Positions 26,475 through 35,175 of a stretch of DNA of 64,000 nucleotides are shown in pieces (position 1 is the first letter of the stretch; every line of letters begins with the position of its first letter). Source of the DNA: Bailinhaonella thermotolerans (GTDB lineage: Bacteria > Actinomycetota > Actinomycetes > Streptosporangiales > Streptosporangiaceae); contig NZ_QZEY01000004.1 of NCBI RefSeq assembly GCF_003594875.1, positions 62,001 through 126,000 of the forward strand. Direction: 5' to 3'. A model generated the notes under the pieces. The model did not search any database. It saw nothing but the letters and a program-made list of their open reading frames with translations, and was not told the origin of the DNA. Made by a program: the position numbers and the translations under genes.

Positions 26475-27755
26475 ATGCGACGAGGCTGGACTGCTGCCGT
26501 CGCGGTGAGCCTGGCCGGGTTGCTGGCCGTCACCGCGTGCGGAGGCGGCGGAGGCGAGCAGGGCGGGGACGGGAAGCAGGCGGCGACGAAGGTCGAGGTC
26601 TTCTCCTGGTGGACCGGCGGCGGTGAGGCCAAGGGCCTGGAGGCCATGGTCGCCGACTTCAAGAAGAAGCAACCGGGGATCGAGTTCGTGAACGCGGCCG
26701 TCGCGGGCGGCTCGGGCACCCAGGCCAAGGCGGTGCTGGCGTCGCGGCTCCAGGCGAACCAGCCGCCGGACTCCTTCCAGGGGCACGCGGGCGCGGAGCT
26801 GCTGGGGTACATCAAGGCCGGTCAGCTCGAACCGCTGAACTCCTTCTACGACGAGCAGAAGCTGCGCGAGGCGTTCCCGCAGCAGCTCATCGAGCAGATC
26901 ACCTACCAGGGCAACATCTACTCGGTGCCGGTGAACATCCACCGGTCGAACGTGCTGTGGTACAGCCCCGCCGTGCTCAAGGAGGCCGGGCTGAGCGGGG
27001 CGCCGAAGACGATCGAGGAGTTCATCGCGGCGCTGAAGACGGTCAAGGAGAAGACCAAGAAGATCCCGCTGTCGCTGGGCGCGCAGTGGACCGCCGACCA
27101 CCTGCTGGAGAGCGTCCTGCTCGGCACGCTCGGCGTGGACGCCTACAACGCGCTGTGGACGGCGAACGCCGACTGGTCCGGCCCGCAGGTGACCAAGGCG
27201 CTGGAGAACTTCAAGACCATCCTCGGCTACACCCAGCAGGAGGCCGCCTCCACCGACTGGCAGGTCGCGGCCAAGAACGTCGTGGACGGCAAGGCGGCGT
27301 TCAACATCATGGGCGACTGGGCGGCCGGGTACTTCAAGGAGCTGGGCAAGCAGCCCAAGCAGGACTACGACTGGGCGGCCTCGCCCGGCACCGACGGCGT
27401 CTACATGTGGCTGTCGGACAGCTTCACCCTCCCCAAGAACGCCCCGCACCGGGCGGCCGCCGTGGAGTGGCTGAAGATCTGCGCGAGCAAGGAGGGGCAG
27501 GACCTCTTCAACCCGGCGAAGGGCTCGATCCCCGCGCGCAAGGACGCCGACAGGTCGCTCTACAAGGACTACCTGGCCTGGGCCCTGGAGCAGTGGAGCA
27601 CCAACAAGCTGGCCGGGTCCATGTGGCACGGGGTCACGGTGAACGACCGCTGGCACACCGAGATCGACACGGCGGTGGGCCTGTTCCTGGGCAGCCGTGA
27701 CGTGCCCAAGCTGCAGCAGGCGCTGGCGGCCGCCGCCAAGAACAGCGGCCAGTAG
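26475..27755 (+). CDS. CUT1 ABC sugar-binding lipoprotein
   Basis: A 426-residue extracellular solute-binding protein (family 1). It has a lipoprotein signal with lipobox VTAC (Cys about 24), then VEVFSWWTGGGEAKGLEAM, the FQGHAGAELLGYIKAGQLEP region, and FNIMGDWAAGYFKEL. These are typical of binding proteins for oligo- or monosaccharides. ATG 26475 is preferred, with AAGGGA upstream and an immediate signal peptide. It is the first gene of a three-gene importer under the LacI operator. The sugar is not predictable. Confidence 0.92.
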   Translation: MRRGWTAAVAVSLAGLLAVTACGGGGGEQGGDGKQAATKVEVFSWWTGGGEAKGLEAMVADFKKKQPGIEFVNAAVAGGSGTQAKAVLASRLQANQPPDSFQGHAGAELLGYIKAGQLEPLNSFYDEQKLREAFPQQLIEQITYQGNIYSVPVNIHRSNVLWYSPAVLKEAGLSGAPKTIEEFIAALKTVKEKTKKIPLSLGAQWTADHLLESVLLGTLGVDAYNALWTANADWSGPQVTKALENFKTILGYTQQEAASTDWQVAAKNVVDGKAAFNIMGDWAAGYFKELGKQPKQDYDWAASPGTDGVYMWLSDSFTLPKNAPHRAAAVEWLKICASKEGQDLFNPAKGSIPARKDADRSLYKDYLAWALEQWSTNKLAGSMWHGVTVNDRWHTEIDTAVGLFLGSRDVPKLQQALAAAAKNSGQ

Positions 27756-27839
27756 CCGGCCCGGCCGCGCGCCGGTTCCGCGACGGGGCCGGCGCGCCGC
27801 CGTACGACCGGTTGCGCCCGGGGGTGTGAGAGGAGAGGC

Positions 27840-28727
27840 GTGCGGCGTTATCGCAGGTGGCTACCGGGTCTGGTGCTCCTGGCGCCGTCGATGATCGCGA
27901 TCGCGGTCTTCGTCTACGGGCTGATCGGCTGGAACTTCAAGCTCGCGATGAGCGACCAGCACGACCAGGTCACCGCCGGGAAGTTCGTGGGGCTGGAGAA
28001 CTTCACCGCGCTGTGGGACGACGAGCGCTGGGGGCTGGCCGTACGGCACGCCGTGCTGTTCACGGTGGTGTTCGTGCTGGGCGCGCTGGTCCTGGGGTGG
28101 TTCCTGGCGCTGCTGATGGACAAGGGGATCCGCGGCGAGGGCGGGTTCCGGGCGGTCTACCTGTTCCCGATGGCCGTGTCGTTCATCGCGACGGGGATCG
28201 TGTGGCGGTGGCTGATGAGCCCGGCGCCGCCCGAGCGCGGGGTCGGGCTGAACCAGCTCTTCGACTCCGTGGGCCTGGGCTTCCTGGCGAACGAGTGGTG
28301 GCAGAACCGGTCGTACGGCATGGCGGCGATGGCCCTGCCCGCCATCTGGCAGATGTCCGGATATGTCATGGCTTTGTATCTCGCGGGGTTCCGCGGGGTG
28401 CCCGACGAGCTGCGCGAGGCCGCGCGGGTGGACGGGTGCACCGAGTGGAAGGTGTACCGGTACGTCGTCTTCCCGCACCTGCGGCCGGTGACGCTCGCCG
28501 CGCTGATCATCCTCGGGCACATCTCGCTCAAGATCTTCGACCTGGTGGTGGCCATCGCGACCAAGCAGATCATCGCGGACGTGCCCGCCGTCTACATGTG
28601 GGTGATGACCTTCGACGCGCACGATCCGGCCAAGGGCGCCACGATCGCCGCGTACATGCTGCTCGCGGTCGCCGTGCTCGTCATCCCGTACCTCGTCTGG
28701 ACCGTCCGCTCGGAGCGCCGCGCATGA
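27840..28727 (+). CDS. CUT1 ABC sugar permease, MalF-like
   Basis: A 295-residue permease with six membrane helices and the EAA contact loop (EAARVDGCTEWKVYRYVVFP). GAGAGGAG precedes the GTG start. The stop overlaps the next start (ATGA), so the two permeases are translationally coupled. It forms half of the sugar channel. Confidence 0.93.
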   Translation: MRRYRRWLPGLVLLAPSMIAIAVFVYGLIGWNFKLAMSDQHDQVTAGKFVGLENFTALWDDERWGLAVRHAVLFTVVFVLGALVLGWFLALLMDKGIRGEGGFRAVYLFPMAVSFIATGIVWRWLMSPAPPERGVGLNQLFDSVGLGFLANEWWQNRSYGMAAMALPAIWQMSGYVMALYLAGFRGVPDELREAARVDGCTEWKVYRYVVFPHLRPVTLAALIILGHISLKIFDLVVAIATKQIIADVPAVYMWVMTFDAHDPAKGATIAAYMLLAVAVLVIPYLVWTVRSERRA

Positions 28728-29599
28728 CCGCCGTCTCCCCGCCGCAGGCCCGGCCCGTCGCCCCGCGCGCCGTGCCGCGTCCCCGCCGCCGCCGTCTCCC
28801 GGTGGTGCGGATGACGCTACTGCTGGTGTTCGCCCTGGTCTTCCTGATGCCGGTGTACGTCCTGCTGGTCACCAGCTTCAAGCCGCTGTCGGAGGCCGAC
28901 CCGAGCCGGGCGTGGCTGCTGCCGGAGGTGTGGACCGCCGAGGGCTGGCGCGCGGCGTGGACGGCGCTCGCGCCCGGGCTGTGGAACAGCGTGCAACTGG
29001 CCGTGCCCGGGTCGCTGATCTCGGCCGTGCTCGGGTCGCTGAACGGGTACGTCCTGGCGAAGTGGCGGTTCCCCGGCGCGGACGCGGTGTTCACGCTGTT
29101 CCTGTTCGGCATGTTCATCCCGTACCAGGCGGTGATGATCCCGCTGGTCCAGCTCATGACCGCCGCGGACCTGATCGGCGGCATCCCCGGGCTGGTGCTC
29201 GCGCACGTGGTCTACGGGCTGCCCATCACGACGCTGATCTTCCGGAACTACTACGTGACGATCCCGGACGAGATGGTCGAGGCCGCGCGCGTGGACGGCG
29301 CCGGGATGTTCCGCACCTACCGCTGGGTCGTGCTGCCGCTGTCCGGGCCGGCGTTCGCGGTGGTCCTGATCTGGCAGTTCACCGCGCTGTGGAATGACTT
29401 CCTGTTCGCGGTCTTCCTCACCGGGCCGCTGTCCTGGCCGACCACGGTCGCCCTGAACAACATCGCCGGCGCCCAGGTCGTCCCGTACAGCCAGCAGATG
29501 GCCGCCGCCCTCCTGGCGTCCCTGCCCACCCTGATCGTCTACGTTCTCCTCGGCCGCTTCTTCATGCGCGGGCTCATGGCGGGCGCGCTCAAGGGCTGA
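28724..29599 (+). CDS. CUT1 ABC sugar permease, MalG-like
   Basis: A 291-residue permease. It has a basic Pro/Arg-rich N-terminus, six membrane helices and the EAA loop EAARVDGAGMFRTYRWVVLP. It overlaps the preceding gene by four bases. No ATPase gene follows. In actinomycetes CUT1 systems usually share a genome-encoded MsiK-type ATPase, which is the likely situation here. Confidence 0.93.
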   Translation: MTAVSPPQARPVAPRAVPRPRRRRLPVVRMTLLLVFALVFLMPVYVLLVTSFKPLSEADPSRAWLLPEVWTAEGWRAAWTALAPGLWNSVQLAVPGSLISAVLGSLNGYVLAKWRFPGADAVFTLFLFGMFIPYQAVMIPLVQLMTAADLIGGIPGLVLAHVVYGLPITTLIFRNYYVTIPDEMVEAARVDGAGMFRTYRWVVLPLSGPAFAVVLIWQFTALWNDFLFAVFLTGPLSWPTTVALNNIAGAQVVPYSQQMAAALLASLPTLIVYVLLGRFFMRGLMAGALKG

Positions 29600-29736
29600 C
29601 CCGGCCCCGGGGCGGCCCGGCTGGTCCGGATGGCCCGGTTCCGGGGCGGCCTGGGTGGGTCCGGGGTGCCCGGCGCGGTCCGGGTGGCTCCGGGTGGCTC
29701 CGGGTGGTCCAGGTGGTCCAGGTGGGTGCGTGACGG

Positions 29737-30744
29737 TCAGGCGGGCGGGCGTTCGGCGGAGCCGCGGGGGATGAGGCGGGTGGGCAGGACGATCTCGCGG
29801 GGGGCGTCCCGGTCGCCCGCGAGTCGGGCGAACAGCAGCCCGGCGGCGGTGTGGCCGAGGCGGACCGGGTCCTGGGCGACGACCGTGACGCCCAGCAGGT
29901 CGGCCGGCTCGAAGTCGTCGAACCCGGCGAGGGCGTACCGGCGCGGGCCCAGGGCGCGCAGGGCGGCGATCGTGGCGCGGCCGTTCCCCGTGAAGATCGC
30001 GGTGGGCGGGTCGGCGAGGGCCGACATCCGGTCCAGGGCCGCCCGCGCCGCCTCCGTCGTGGTCGCCCCGCTCGCCACCAGGCACGGGTCGTACGGCAGG
30101 CCGGCCTCGGCGAGAGCCGTACGGTAGCCGCGGAGCCGCTCGGCCGCCGTGAAGATCGCGGGGGAGTCGCCGAGCCAGGCGATCCGGCGGTGGCCGTACG
30201 AGATCAGGTGGGCGGTCCCGGCGCGGGCGCCGCCCCGGTTGTCCACGAGCACGGTGTCGGCGGCGAGGTTCCCGGCGGGCCGGTCGGCGAACACCACGCC
30301 CATGCCCGCCGCGAGCTCCGGCCCCAGGTAGGCGTGGTCCTCCCCGGCCGGCACCACGACCAGCCCGTCCACCCGCCGCGCGCAGAACGCCAGCACGAGC
30401 TCCCGCTCCCGGACCGGGTCCTCCCCGGACGATCCGGCGAACACCAGCGACCCGTGCCGCCGCGCCACGTCCTCCACCGCCCGGAACAACCCCGAGTAGA
30501 ACGGGTCCCCCACGTCCTCGATGACCAGCCCGATGCTGGCCGTACGGCCGCTGCGCAGGAGCCGGGCGCCCTCGTTCCTGCGGTACCCCAGCCGCTCGAT
30601 CGCCTCCCGCACCCGGACCGCCGTCGCCGGGTTCACCCCCGGCTCCTCGTTCACCACCCGCGAGACCGTCTTCAGCGCCACCCCCGCGAGCAGCGCGACG
30701 TCCTTCATGGTCGGCCTGCTCCCCGGCCCGTCCCGTCCCCCCAT
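29737..30744 (-). CDS. LacI-family repressor of the sugar ABC operon
   Basis: A 335-residue LacI/GalR regulator. The HTH and hinge lie at about residues 13-60 (TMKDVALLAGVALKTVSRVV, then NEEPGVNPATAVRVREAIER) and the periplasmic-binding-like core starts at SIGLVIEDVGDPFYS. The start at 30744 is chosen because GGAGGT lies four bases upstream. It is convergent with the ABC operon, and its own upstream region holds the same GACAACGTTGTC core as the operon promoter. This indicates repression of both and relief by a sugar ligand. Confidence 0.93.
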   Translation of the reverse strand: MGGRDGPGSRPTMKDVALLAGVALKTVSRVVNEEPGVNPATAVRVREAIERLGYRRNEGARLLRSGRTASIGLVIEDVGDPFYSGLFRAVEDVARRHGSLVFAGSSGEDPVRERELVLAFCARRVDGLVVVPAGEDHAYLGPELAAGMGVVFADRPAGNLAADTVLVDNRGGARAGTAHLISYGHRRIAWLGDSPAIFTAAERLRGYRTALAEAGLPYDPCLVASGATTTEAARAALDRMSALADPPTAIFTGNGRATIAALRALGPRRYALAGFDDFEPADLLGVTVVAQDPVRLGHTAAGLLFARLAGDRDAPREIVLPTRLIPRGSAERPPA

Positions 30745-30793
30745 CGCACCTCCCGCGTAGCACCCGCCCAGATCATCACCCAACCCGGAGGCG

Positions 30794-30808
30794 CAGACAA
30801 CGTTGTCA
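30794..30808. promoter_or_regulatory. Second LacI-type operator (autoregulation)
   Basis: GACAACGTTGTC (30796-30807) is a perfect 12-bp palindrome identical to the core of the ABC operon operator. It lies about 52 bp upstream of the LacI start and 41 bp upstream of the divergent DUF6624 gene, so either or both may be controlled. Confidence 0.82.
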
Positions 30809-30848
30809 CCGGCTTGGCGAACCCGGGTGCGCCTGGGAGCGTGAGGGC

Positions 30849-31283
30849 ATGGACGAGGTACTGCGTTCGCAACTCGTGGAGCGGAAGGAGCGGGCCCGCC
30901 GCGCCGGCCCGGCCGCCGCCCACGCCACCGCGTCGGACAACGTCGCCTTCCTGCGGGGCGTGCTGCTCGCCCGGGGCTGGCCGCACCGCAGCGTGGTGGG
31001 CGAGGACGGAGCCGAGGCGGCCTGGCTCATCGCGCTCAACGCCGACCACGACCCCGAGTTCCAGCGCGCCGCCCTGAGCGAGCTGGAACAGGCCGCCGCG
31101 ATCGGCGAGGCGTCCCCGGCCCACGTCGCCTACCTGGCCGACCGCGTGGCCGTGAACGAGGGCCTTCCCCAGCGGTACGGCACCAGCCGCACCCCCGAGG
31201 GCGTCCCCCACCCCATCGACGACCCCACCCTGGTCGACAAACGCCGCGCCGAGGTGGGCCTGTCCCCCCTGGACCCCGGCTGA
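30849..31283 (+). CDS. DUF6624 family protein
   Basis: A 144-residue soluble protein. The core WPHRSVVGEDGAEAAWLIAL, then NADHDPEFQRAALSELEQA and AYLADRVAVNEGLPQRYGT, is characteristic of DUF6624. The conserved His/Asp residues resemble a small hydrolase or binding site, but no function is known. It is divergent from the LacI gene with the shared operator between them, so sugar-dependent control is possible. No strong ribosome site is seen. Confidence 0.82.
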   Translation: MDEVLRSQLVERKERARRAGPAAAHATASDNVAFLRGVLLARGWPHRSVVGEDGAEAAWLIALNADHDPEFQRAALSELEQAAAIGEASPAHVAYLADRVAVNEGLPQRYGTSRTPEGVPHPIDDPTLVDKRRAEVGLSPLDPG

Positions 31284-31744
31284 CCGCCTTCCGGATCCGG
31301 GGGCCCGTGGATCGGGGGACTTCGGTCGTACGGCCGGCGCGGGCCCGGGTGGGGAGTCTCTGGTGTCGGCGTGGACCCCTTCGGGCAGTCCGGTGCGGCG
31401 GGGAGCGGCCTCGGCTCGCCGGGCTCCGTGGTTCCGGCGCGGGGAGCGAACGCCTCGGGACCGGTGCGGCCCTCCATCGTCCCTTCTGCCACCCCTGTCC
31501 CGTCTCCCATGGTCCCCGCGCCGCTCGCGCGCCAGGCTCGCCGTGATCTTGCGATCCCGCACGCCCCTCCCGAATCCCGGCGCCCCGGGTGGCGTCGGCG
31601 TGGTGCGGGATCGCAGGATCACGCCGGGGGAGGTGGGCGGGGCGGGGCCAGGTCGGGGCCGGGAGCGGGGCGTGGGCCCGGCGAAGGGGTGGGGTATGGG
31701 CGGGGGCCCCGCGAGGGGCCGGGGGCTCCGCGAGGGGGTGGGGG
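31284..31744. other. 461-bp gene-free region between convergent units
   Basis: Left part (31284-31540) shows no ribosome-site-preceded ORF and no recognised element. The right part contains a very long near-perfect inverted repeat (31542-31623) followed by purine-rich G-tract repeats running to the IclR gene end. Confidence 0.6.
31542..31623. repeat. Long near-perfect inverted repeat (21-bp arms)
   Basis: Left arm 31542-31562 (includes GTGATCTTGCGATCCCGCAC) pairs with right arm 31603-31623 with a single mismatch, around a 40-base centre containing CCCGGCGCCCCGGG. It lies between the convergent DUF6624 and IclR genes. It could be a bidirectional terminator, or a palindromic MITE-like/REP-like element. 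Confidence 0.85.
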
Positions 31745-32518
31745 TCAGGGGTGGGTGGAGGTCAGGTCGGACTCTATGGCGGTGGCCGTGCGCAGGAGCG
31801 GGGGGAGGAGGGACTCCCGGGTCTGGGCGGGGGTGGTGTGGGTGGCCTGGACGGAGATGTTGACGGCCGCCACCACATTTCCCTCGCGGTCCCGGATGGG
31901 GGCGGCTATGGAGCGGAGGCCCTCTTCCAGTTCCTGGTCGACCAGGGCCCAGCCCTGGGCGCGGACGCGGGACAGCTCGGCGCGCAGGGCGGGCTCGGTG
32001 GTGATCGTGTGCGGGGTGAGGGGTTCCAGGGTCGTCTTCGCCAGGTGGTCGTCCAGGTCGGCCGGGGGGAGGGACGCCAGGAGGACGCGGCCCATGGAGG
32101 TCGCGTAGGCGGGGAACCGGGTGCCGATGCTGATCATGACGCGCATGATCCGCGAGGTGGGGACCCGGGCCACGTAGACCACGTCGGGACCGTCCAGGAC
32201 CGAGACCGAGGCGGACTCGTGCACCTCGGCGACCAGGGCCTCCAGGTGCGGCTGGGCCACCTCGGGCAGCGACAGGCTGGACAGGTAGGCGAAGCCCAGC
32301 TCCAGGACGCGCGGCGTGAGCGCGAACACGCGGCCGTCGGTCCTGACGTACCCGAGCTGGGCCAGGGTGCGCAGGAAGCGGCGCGCGGCGGCCCGGGGCA
32401 GCCCCGTCACCCGCGCGACCTCGCTCAGCGTGAGCGTGGGGGAGTCCGCGTCGAACGCGCGGATCACCGCCAGCCCCCGCGCGAGCGACTGCACGAAGTC
32501 AGACTGCTCCTCGGCCAT
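31745..32518 (-). CDS. IclR-family regulator of the pca operon (PcaR-like)
   Basis: A 257-residue regulator with N-terminal winged HTH (LTLSEVARVTGLPRAAARRF) and a C-terminal IclR effector domain (YVARVPTSRIMRVMISIGTR, then FPAYATSMGRVLLA and GLRSIAAPIRD). The wording is close to PcaR/PobR regulators of protocatechuate catabolism, which respond to beta-ketoadipate or aromatic acids. Its start lies 20 bp inside the end of pcaL, so it is translated from the same transcript as the third gene of pcaB-pcaL-iclR. Confidence 0.9.
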   Translation of the reverse strand: MAEEQSDFVQSLARGLAVIRAFDADSPTLTLSEVARVTGLPRAAARRFLRTLAQLGYVRTDGRVFALTPRVLELGFAYLSSLSLPEVAQPHLEALVAEVHESASVSVLDGPDVVYVARVPTSRIMRVMISIGTRFPAYATSMGRVLLASLPPADLDDHLAKTTLEPLTPHTITTEPALRAELSRVRAQGWALVDQELEEGLRSIAAPIRDREGNVVAAVNISVQATHTTPAQTRESLLPPLLRTATAIESDLTSTHP

Positions 32519-33806
32519 CCAGCACCTCCCGCGCGATCGCGAACGCCCGGTTGGCCACCGGCACCCCGGCGTACAGCCCCGTCTGGAGCAGCACCTCCCT
32601 GATCTCCGCCGGCGAGACGCCGTTGCGCAGCGCCGCGCGGACGTGCATCGCCAGTTCCCCCTCGTGTCCCAGCGCGGCCAGCAGCGCCAGCGTCACGCAG
32701 CTCCGCGTGCGCCGGTCCAGCCCCTCGCGAGCCCAGACCTCCCCCCAGGCGTACCGCGTGACGAAGTCCTGGAAGTCGCCGGTGAACTCCGTCGCCGCCG
32801 CCCACGCCCGGTCCACGTGCTCGTCCCCGAGCACCTCCCGCCGCACCCGGTCCCCGGCCGCCCACCGCGGGTCCCCGGCGCTCCGCCCCGCGCCGCCCTC
32901 GGTCGCGCCCCGACCCGTGCCGTACGGCCGCGCGCCCGCCGCCCCGGAACCGCTCGGGCTCCCGGGACCGCGCGCGTCACTCGAACCGGCCGCACCGATC
33001 GGACCGGCCGAACCGCCGACGTCCCCGGGATCGCCGGGCCCGGGCCGTACGGGCTCGGTGAAGTGGTCCAGCAGGAGGCGGGTGACGAGGTCGGGGCGCT
33101 CGACCGCGACGAGGTGGGCGCCCGGGACGATCTCCAGCCGGGCGCCGGGGACGGCGCCGGCGATCATCCGCCCGTGCGGGTCCGCCGGCGTGGACGGGTC
33201 GGCGTCGCCCGCGATCACCAGCGTCGGCGCGGCGATCTTGGGGAGGTCGGGGAGCAGGTCCATCCGCTCGATCGCGCCGCAGCACGCCGCGTACCCCTCG
33301 TCCGGGGTGTCCGCGAGCATGCCCAGCACCTCGGCCACCCGGTCCGGGCGGAACTCCCGGTAGGCCGCGGTGAACCACCGGCCCGCCGTGGCCGAGGCCA
33401 GCGAGGCCGTCCCGCCCTCCCGCACGGCCCGCGCCCGGTCCGCCCACATCTCCGGCGGGCCGAGCCGCGCCGACGTGCACAGTAGCGCGAGCCGGTCCAC
33501 CCGCTCGGGCGCGTGCGCCGCGATCCACATCGCGACCATGCCGCCCAGCGACAGCCCCGCGTGGTGCGCGCGCACGACGCCCAGCCGGTCCATCAGGTCC
33601 AGCACGTCCCGCCCCAGGTCCGCGATCTCGTACGGCCCGGCGGGCACGGGCCGGCTCCCGTGGCCCCGGTGGTCGTACCGCAGGACGCGGAACCGCGGGG
33701 TCAGCGCGGGCAGCACGTCGTCCCACATGCGGCGGGTGGTGCCGAGGGAGGACCCGAGGACCACGACGGGAGCGCCGTCCGGGCCGCTGATCTCGTAGTC
33801 GATCAA
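32499..33806 (-). CDS. pcaL: Fused 3-oxoadipate enol-lactonase / 4-carboxymuconolactone decarboxylase
   Basis: A 435-residue two-domain enzyme. The N-terminal alpha/beta hydrolase (PcaD) has SSLGTTRRMWDDVLPAL, the elbow GLSLGGMVAMW, the acid AGDADPSTP and PGAHLVAVE. A long low-complexity Gly/Ser/Pro linker (about 265-325, containing GARPYG) leads to the decarboxylase (PcaC): FVTRYAWGEVWAREGLDRRT to EIREVLLQTGLYAGVP. Together they convert gamma-carboxymuconolactone via the enol-lactone to beta-ketoadipate. This fusion is typical of actinomycetes. The start is TTG at 33806, with AGGAG upstream, overlapping the pcaB stop by four bases. Confidence 0.93.
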   Translation of the reverse strand: MIDYEISGPDGAPVVVLGSSLGTTRRMWDDVLPALTPRFRVLRYDHRGHGSRPVPAGPYEIADLGRDVLDLMDRLGVVRAHHAGLSLGGMVAMWIAAHAPERVDRLALLCTSARLGPPEMWADRARAVREGGTASLASATAGRWFTAAYREFRPDRVAEVLGMLADTPDEGYAACCGAIERMDLLPDLPKIAAPTLVIAGDADPSTPADPHGRMIAGAVPGARLEIVPGAHLVAVERPDLVTRLLLDHFTEPVRPGPGDPGDVGGSAGPIGAAGSSDARGPGSPSGSGAAGARPYGTGRGATEGGAGRSAGDPRWAAGDRVRREVLGDEHVDRAWAAATEFTGDFQDFVTRYAWGEVWAREGLDRRTRSCVTLALLAALGHEGELAMHVRAALRNGVSPAEIREVLLQTGLYAGVPVANRAFAIAREVLDGRGAV

Positions 33807-34960
33807 ACCGTCTCCTGACGCGAGGCGAGCGCGTTGCCGATGAAGGCGGCGGCCGAGCCGAGGTAGGCCCCCGGGTCCGCGCCGCCGGTGTGCACGTCCG
33901 TGATGTTGCCACGCATGCGCGCGGCGTCGATCCGCAGCCCCGCCAGCAGCTCCCGGGCCCAGGCGGCGGCGCTGCCCACGACGCGGAGCAGGTCCGACAG
34001 CGGCTCCCACTCGGCGTGCCAGGCCCCGGCCGCGCGCTCGTGCTCCTGGACCATCGCCGACAGCAGCGTGGCGACCAGCCCGGGGGCCCGCTGGGCGCAG
34101 GCGGCCACCGCCACCGCGCCCACCGGGTTGCGCTTGTGCGGCATCGCCGAGGACCCGCCGCGACCGTCCCCTGAGGGCTCGGCCACCTCGGCGACCTCGG
34201 TCTGCGCCAGCAGCTTCACGTCCAGCGCGATCTTGCCCAGCACCCCGGCGGCCGTCCCCAGGGCCCCGGCCAGCTCCCCGATCCGGGTCCGGTCGGTGTG
34301 CCAGGGGAGCGGGGGAGCGGCGAGCCCCAGTTCGGCGGCCAGGAGCGGGACCACCTCGGCGCCCCGGTCCCCGAGCGGCGCGAGCGTGCCGGCGGCCCCG
34401 CCGTACTGCACGGCCAGCCGCCGGGCGCGCACCTCGCGCAGGCGCGCGGCGGCCGCGTCGAGCGCGGTGAGCCAGCCCGCGGCCCGGAGCCCGAAGGTCA
34501 CCGGCACGGCCTGCTGGAGCAGGGTCCGCCCGGCCATCAGCGTGTCCCGGTGCTCGTCCGCGAGCGCGGCGCACCGGCCGGTGGCCGCCGCGAGGTCGTC
34601 GAGCAGCGGCCCGAGCGCCCGGAAGGAGACCAGCATCGCGGCGGTGTCGAGGATGTCCTGGCTGGTCGCGCCGTGATGCGCGGCGGGGGCGAGCCTCCGC
34701 AGCTCGGCGGCCAGCGGCACGACGGGGTTCCCCGCGCCCGCCGCGGCGGTCCCCAGCCGGGGTTCGAGGCCGGGGTCGGCGCCGAGGCTCCCCACCGCGG
34801 CGACCACGTCGTCGGCGTCGGCGGCCGAGATGATCCCGGCGGCGGCCTGGGCGCGGGCCAGCGCGGCCTCGGCGTCGAGCATCGCGCGCAGCCACGCCGC
34901 GCCGCCGGTCAGGTCCGCCGCCGCGCCGCGCGCGAAGACCGCTCCGAAGATCGTCTGCAT
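33803..34960 (-). CDS. pcaB: 3-carboxy-cis,cis-muconate cycloisomerase
   Basis: A 385-residue member of the fumarase/aspartase superfamily. The signature loop reads GGSSAMPHKRNPVGAV. Other conserved parts are HHGATSQDILDTAAML and QEHERAAGAWHAEWEPL. It converts 3-carboxy-cis,cis-muconate to gamma-carboxymuconolactone, the step after ring cleavage by protocatechuate 3,4-dioxygenase. It is first in the operon pcaB-pcaL-iclR. The dioxygenase genes pcaHG and the downstream pcaIJF are not in the window. ATG 34960 has GGAAAG upstream. Confidence 0.94.
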   Translation of the reverse strand: MQTIFGAVFARGAAADLTGGAAWLRAMLDAEAALARAQAAAGIISAADADDVVAAVGSLGADPGLEPRLGTAAAGAGNPVVPLAAELRRLAPAAHHGATSQDILDTAAMLVSFRALGPLLDDLAAATGRCAALADEHRDTLMAGRTLLQQAVPVTFGLRAAGWLTALDAAAARLREVRARRLAVQYGGAAGTLAPLGDRGAEVVPLLAAELGLAAPPLPWHTDRTRIGELAGALGTAAGVLGKIALDVKLLAQTEVAEVAEPSGDGRGGSSAMPHKRNPVGAVAVAACAQRAPGLVATLLSAMVQEHERAAGAWHAEWEPLSDLLRVVGSAAAWARELLAGLRIDAARMRGNITDVHTGGADPGAYLGSAAAFIGNALASRQETV

Positions 34961-35089
34961 GTTCGCTTTCCGGACAGGTGTTCTTGTCGCGAACATAGCG
35001 GGCCTCCGCCGCCCGCTCAAGCACGGCCCTCGCCCTCTTAACTTGAGAATCGCTTTAAATCTGCCCCCGGGTTGGCTCGGTCCAGACAA

Positions 35090-35117
35090 TTGACGAAATG
35101 TAGTCAGATGTAATGCT
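35090..35117 (+). promoter_or_regulatory. Promoter of the S1E protease gene
   Basis: TTGACG (35090-35095) and an AT-rich TAATGC -10-like word (35111-35116) at 15-bp spacing lie in the pcaB/protease divergent spacer, which is markedly AT-rich for this genome. The start codon is about 60 bp further on. Confidence 0.5.
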
Positions 35118-35175
35118 TCCGGATACGCAGGCCTGCGCCAGTTCTCTCGCTCCTCACCCCCAAGGAGTCCAAGGC

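Noticed and set aside
31542-31623. Terminal inverted repeats of an insertion sequence
   Set aside because: Only 40 bases lie between the arms, there is no transposase, and no target-site duplication was recognised.
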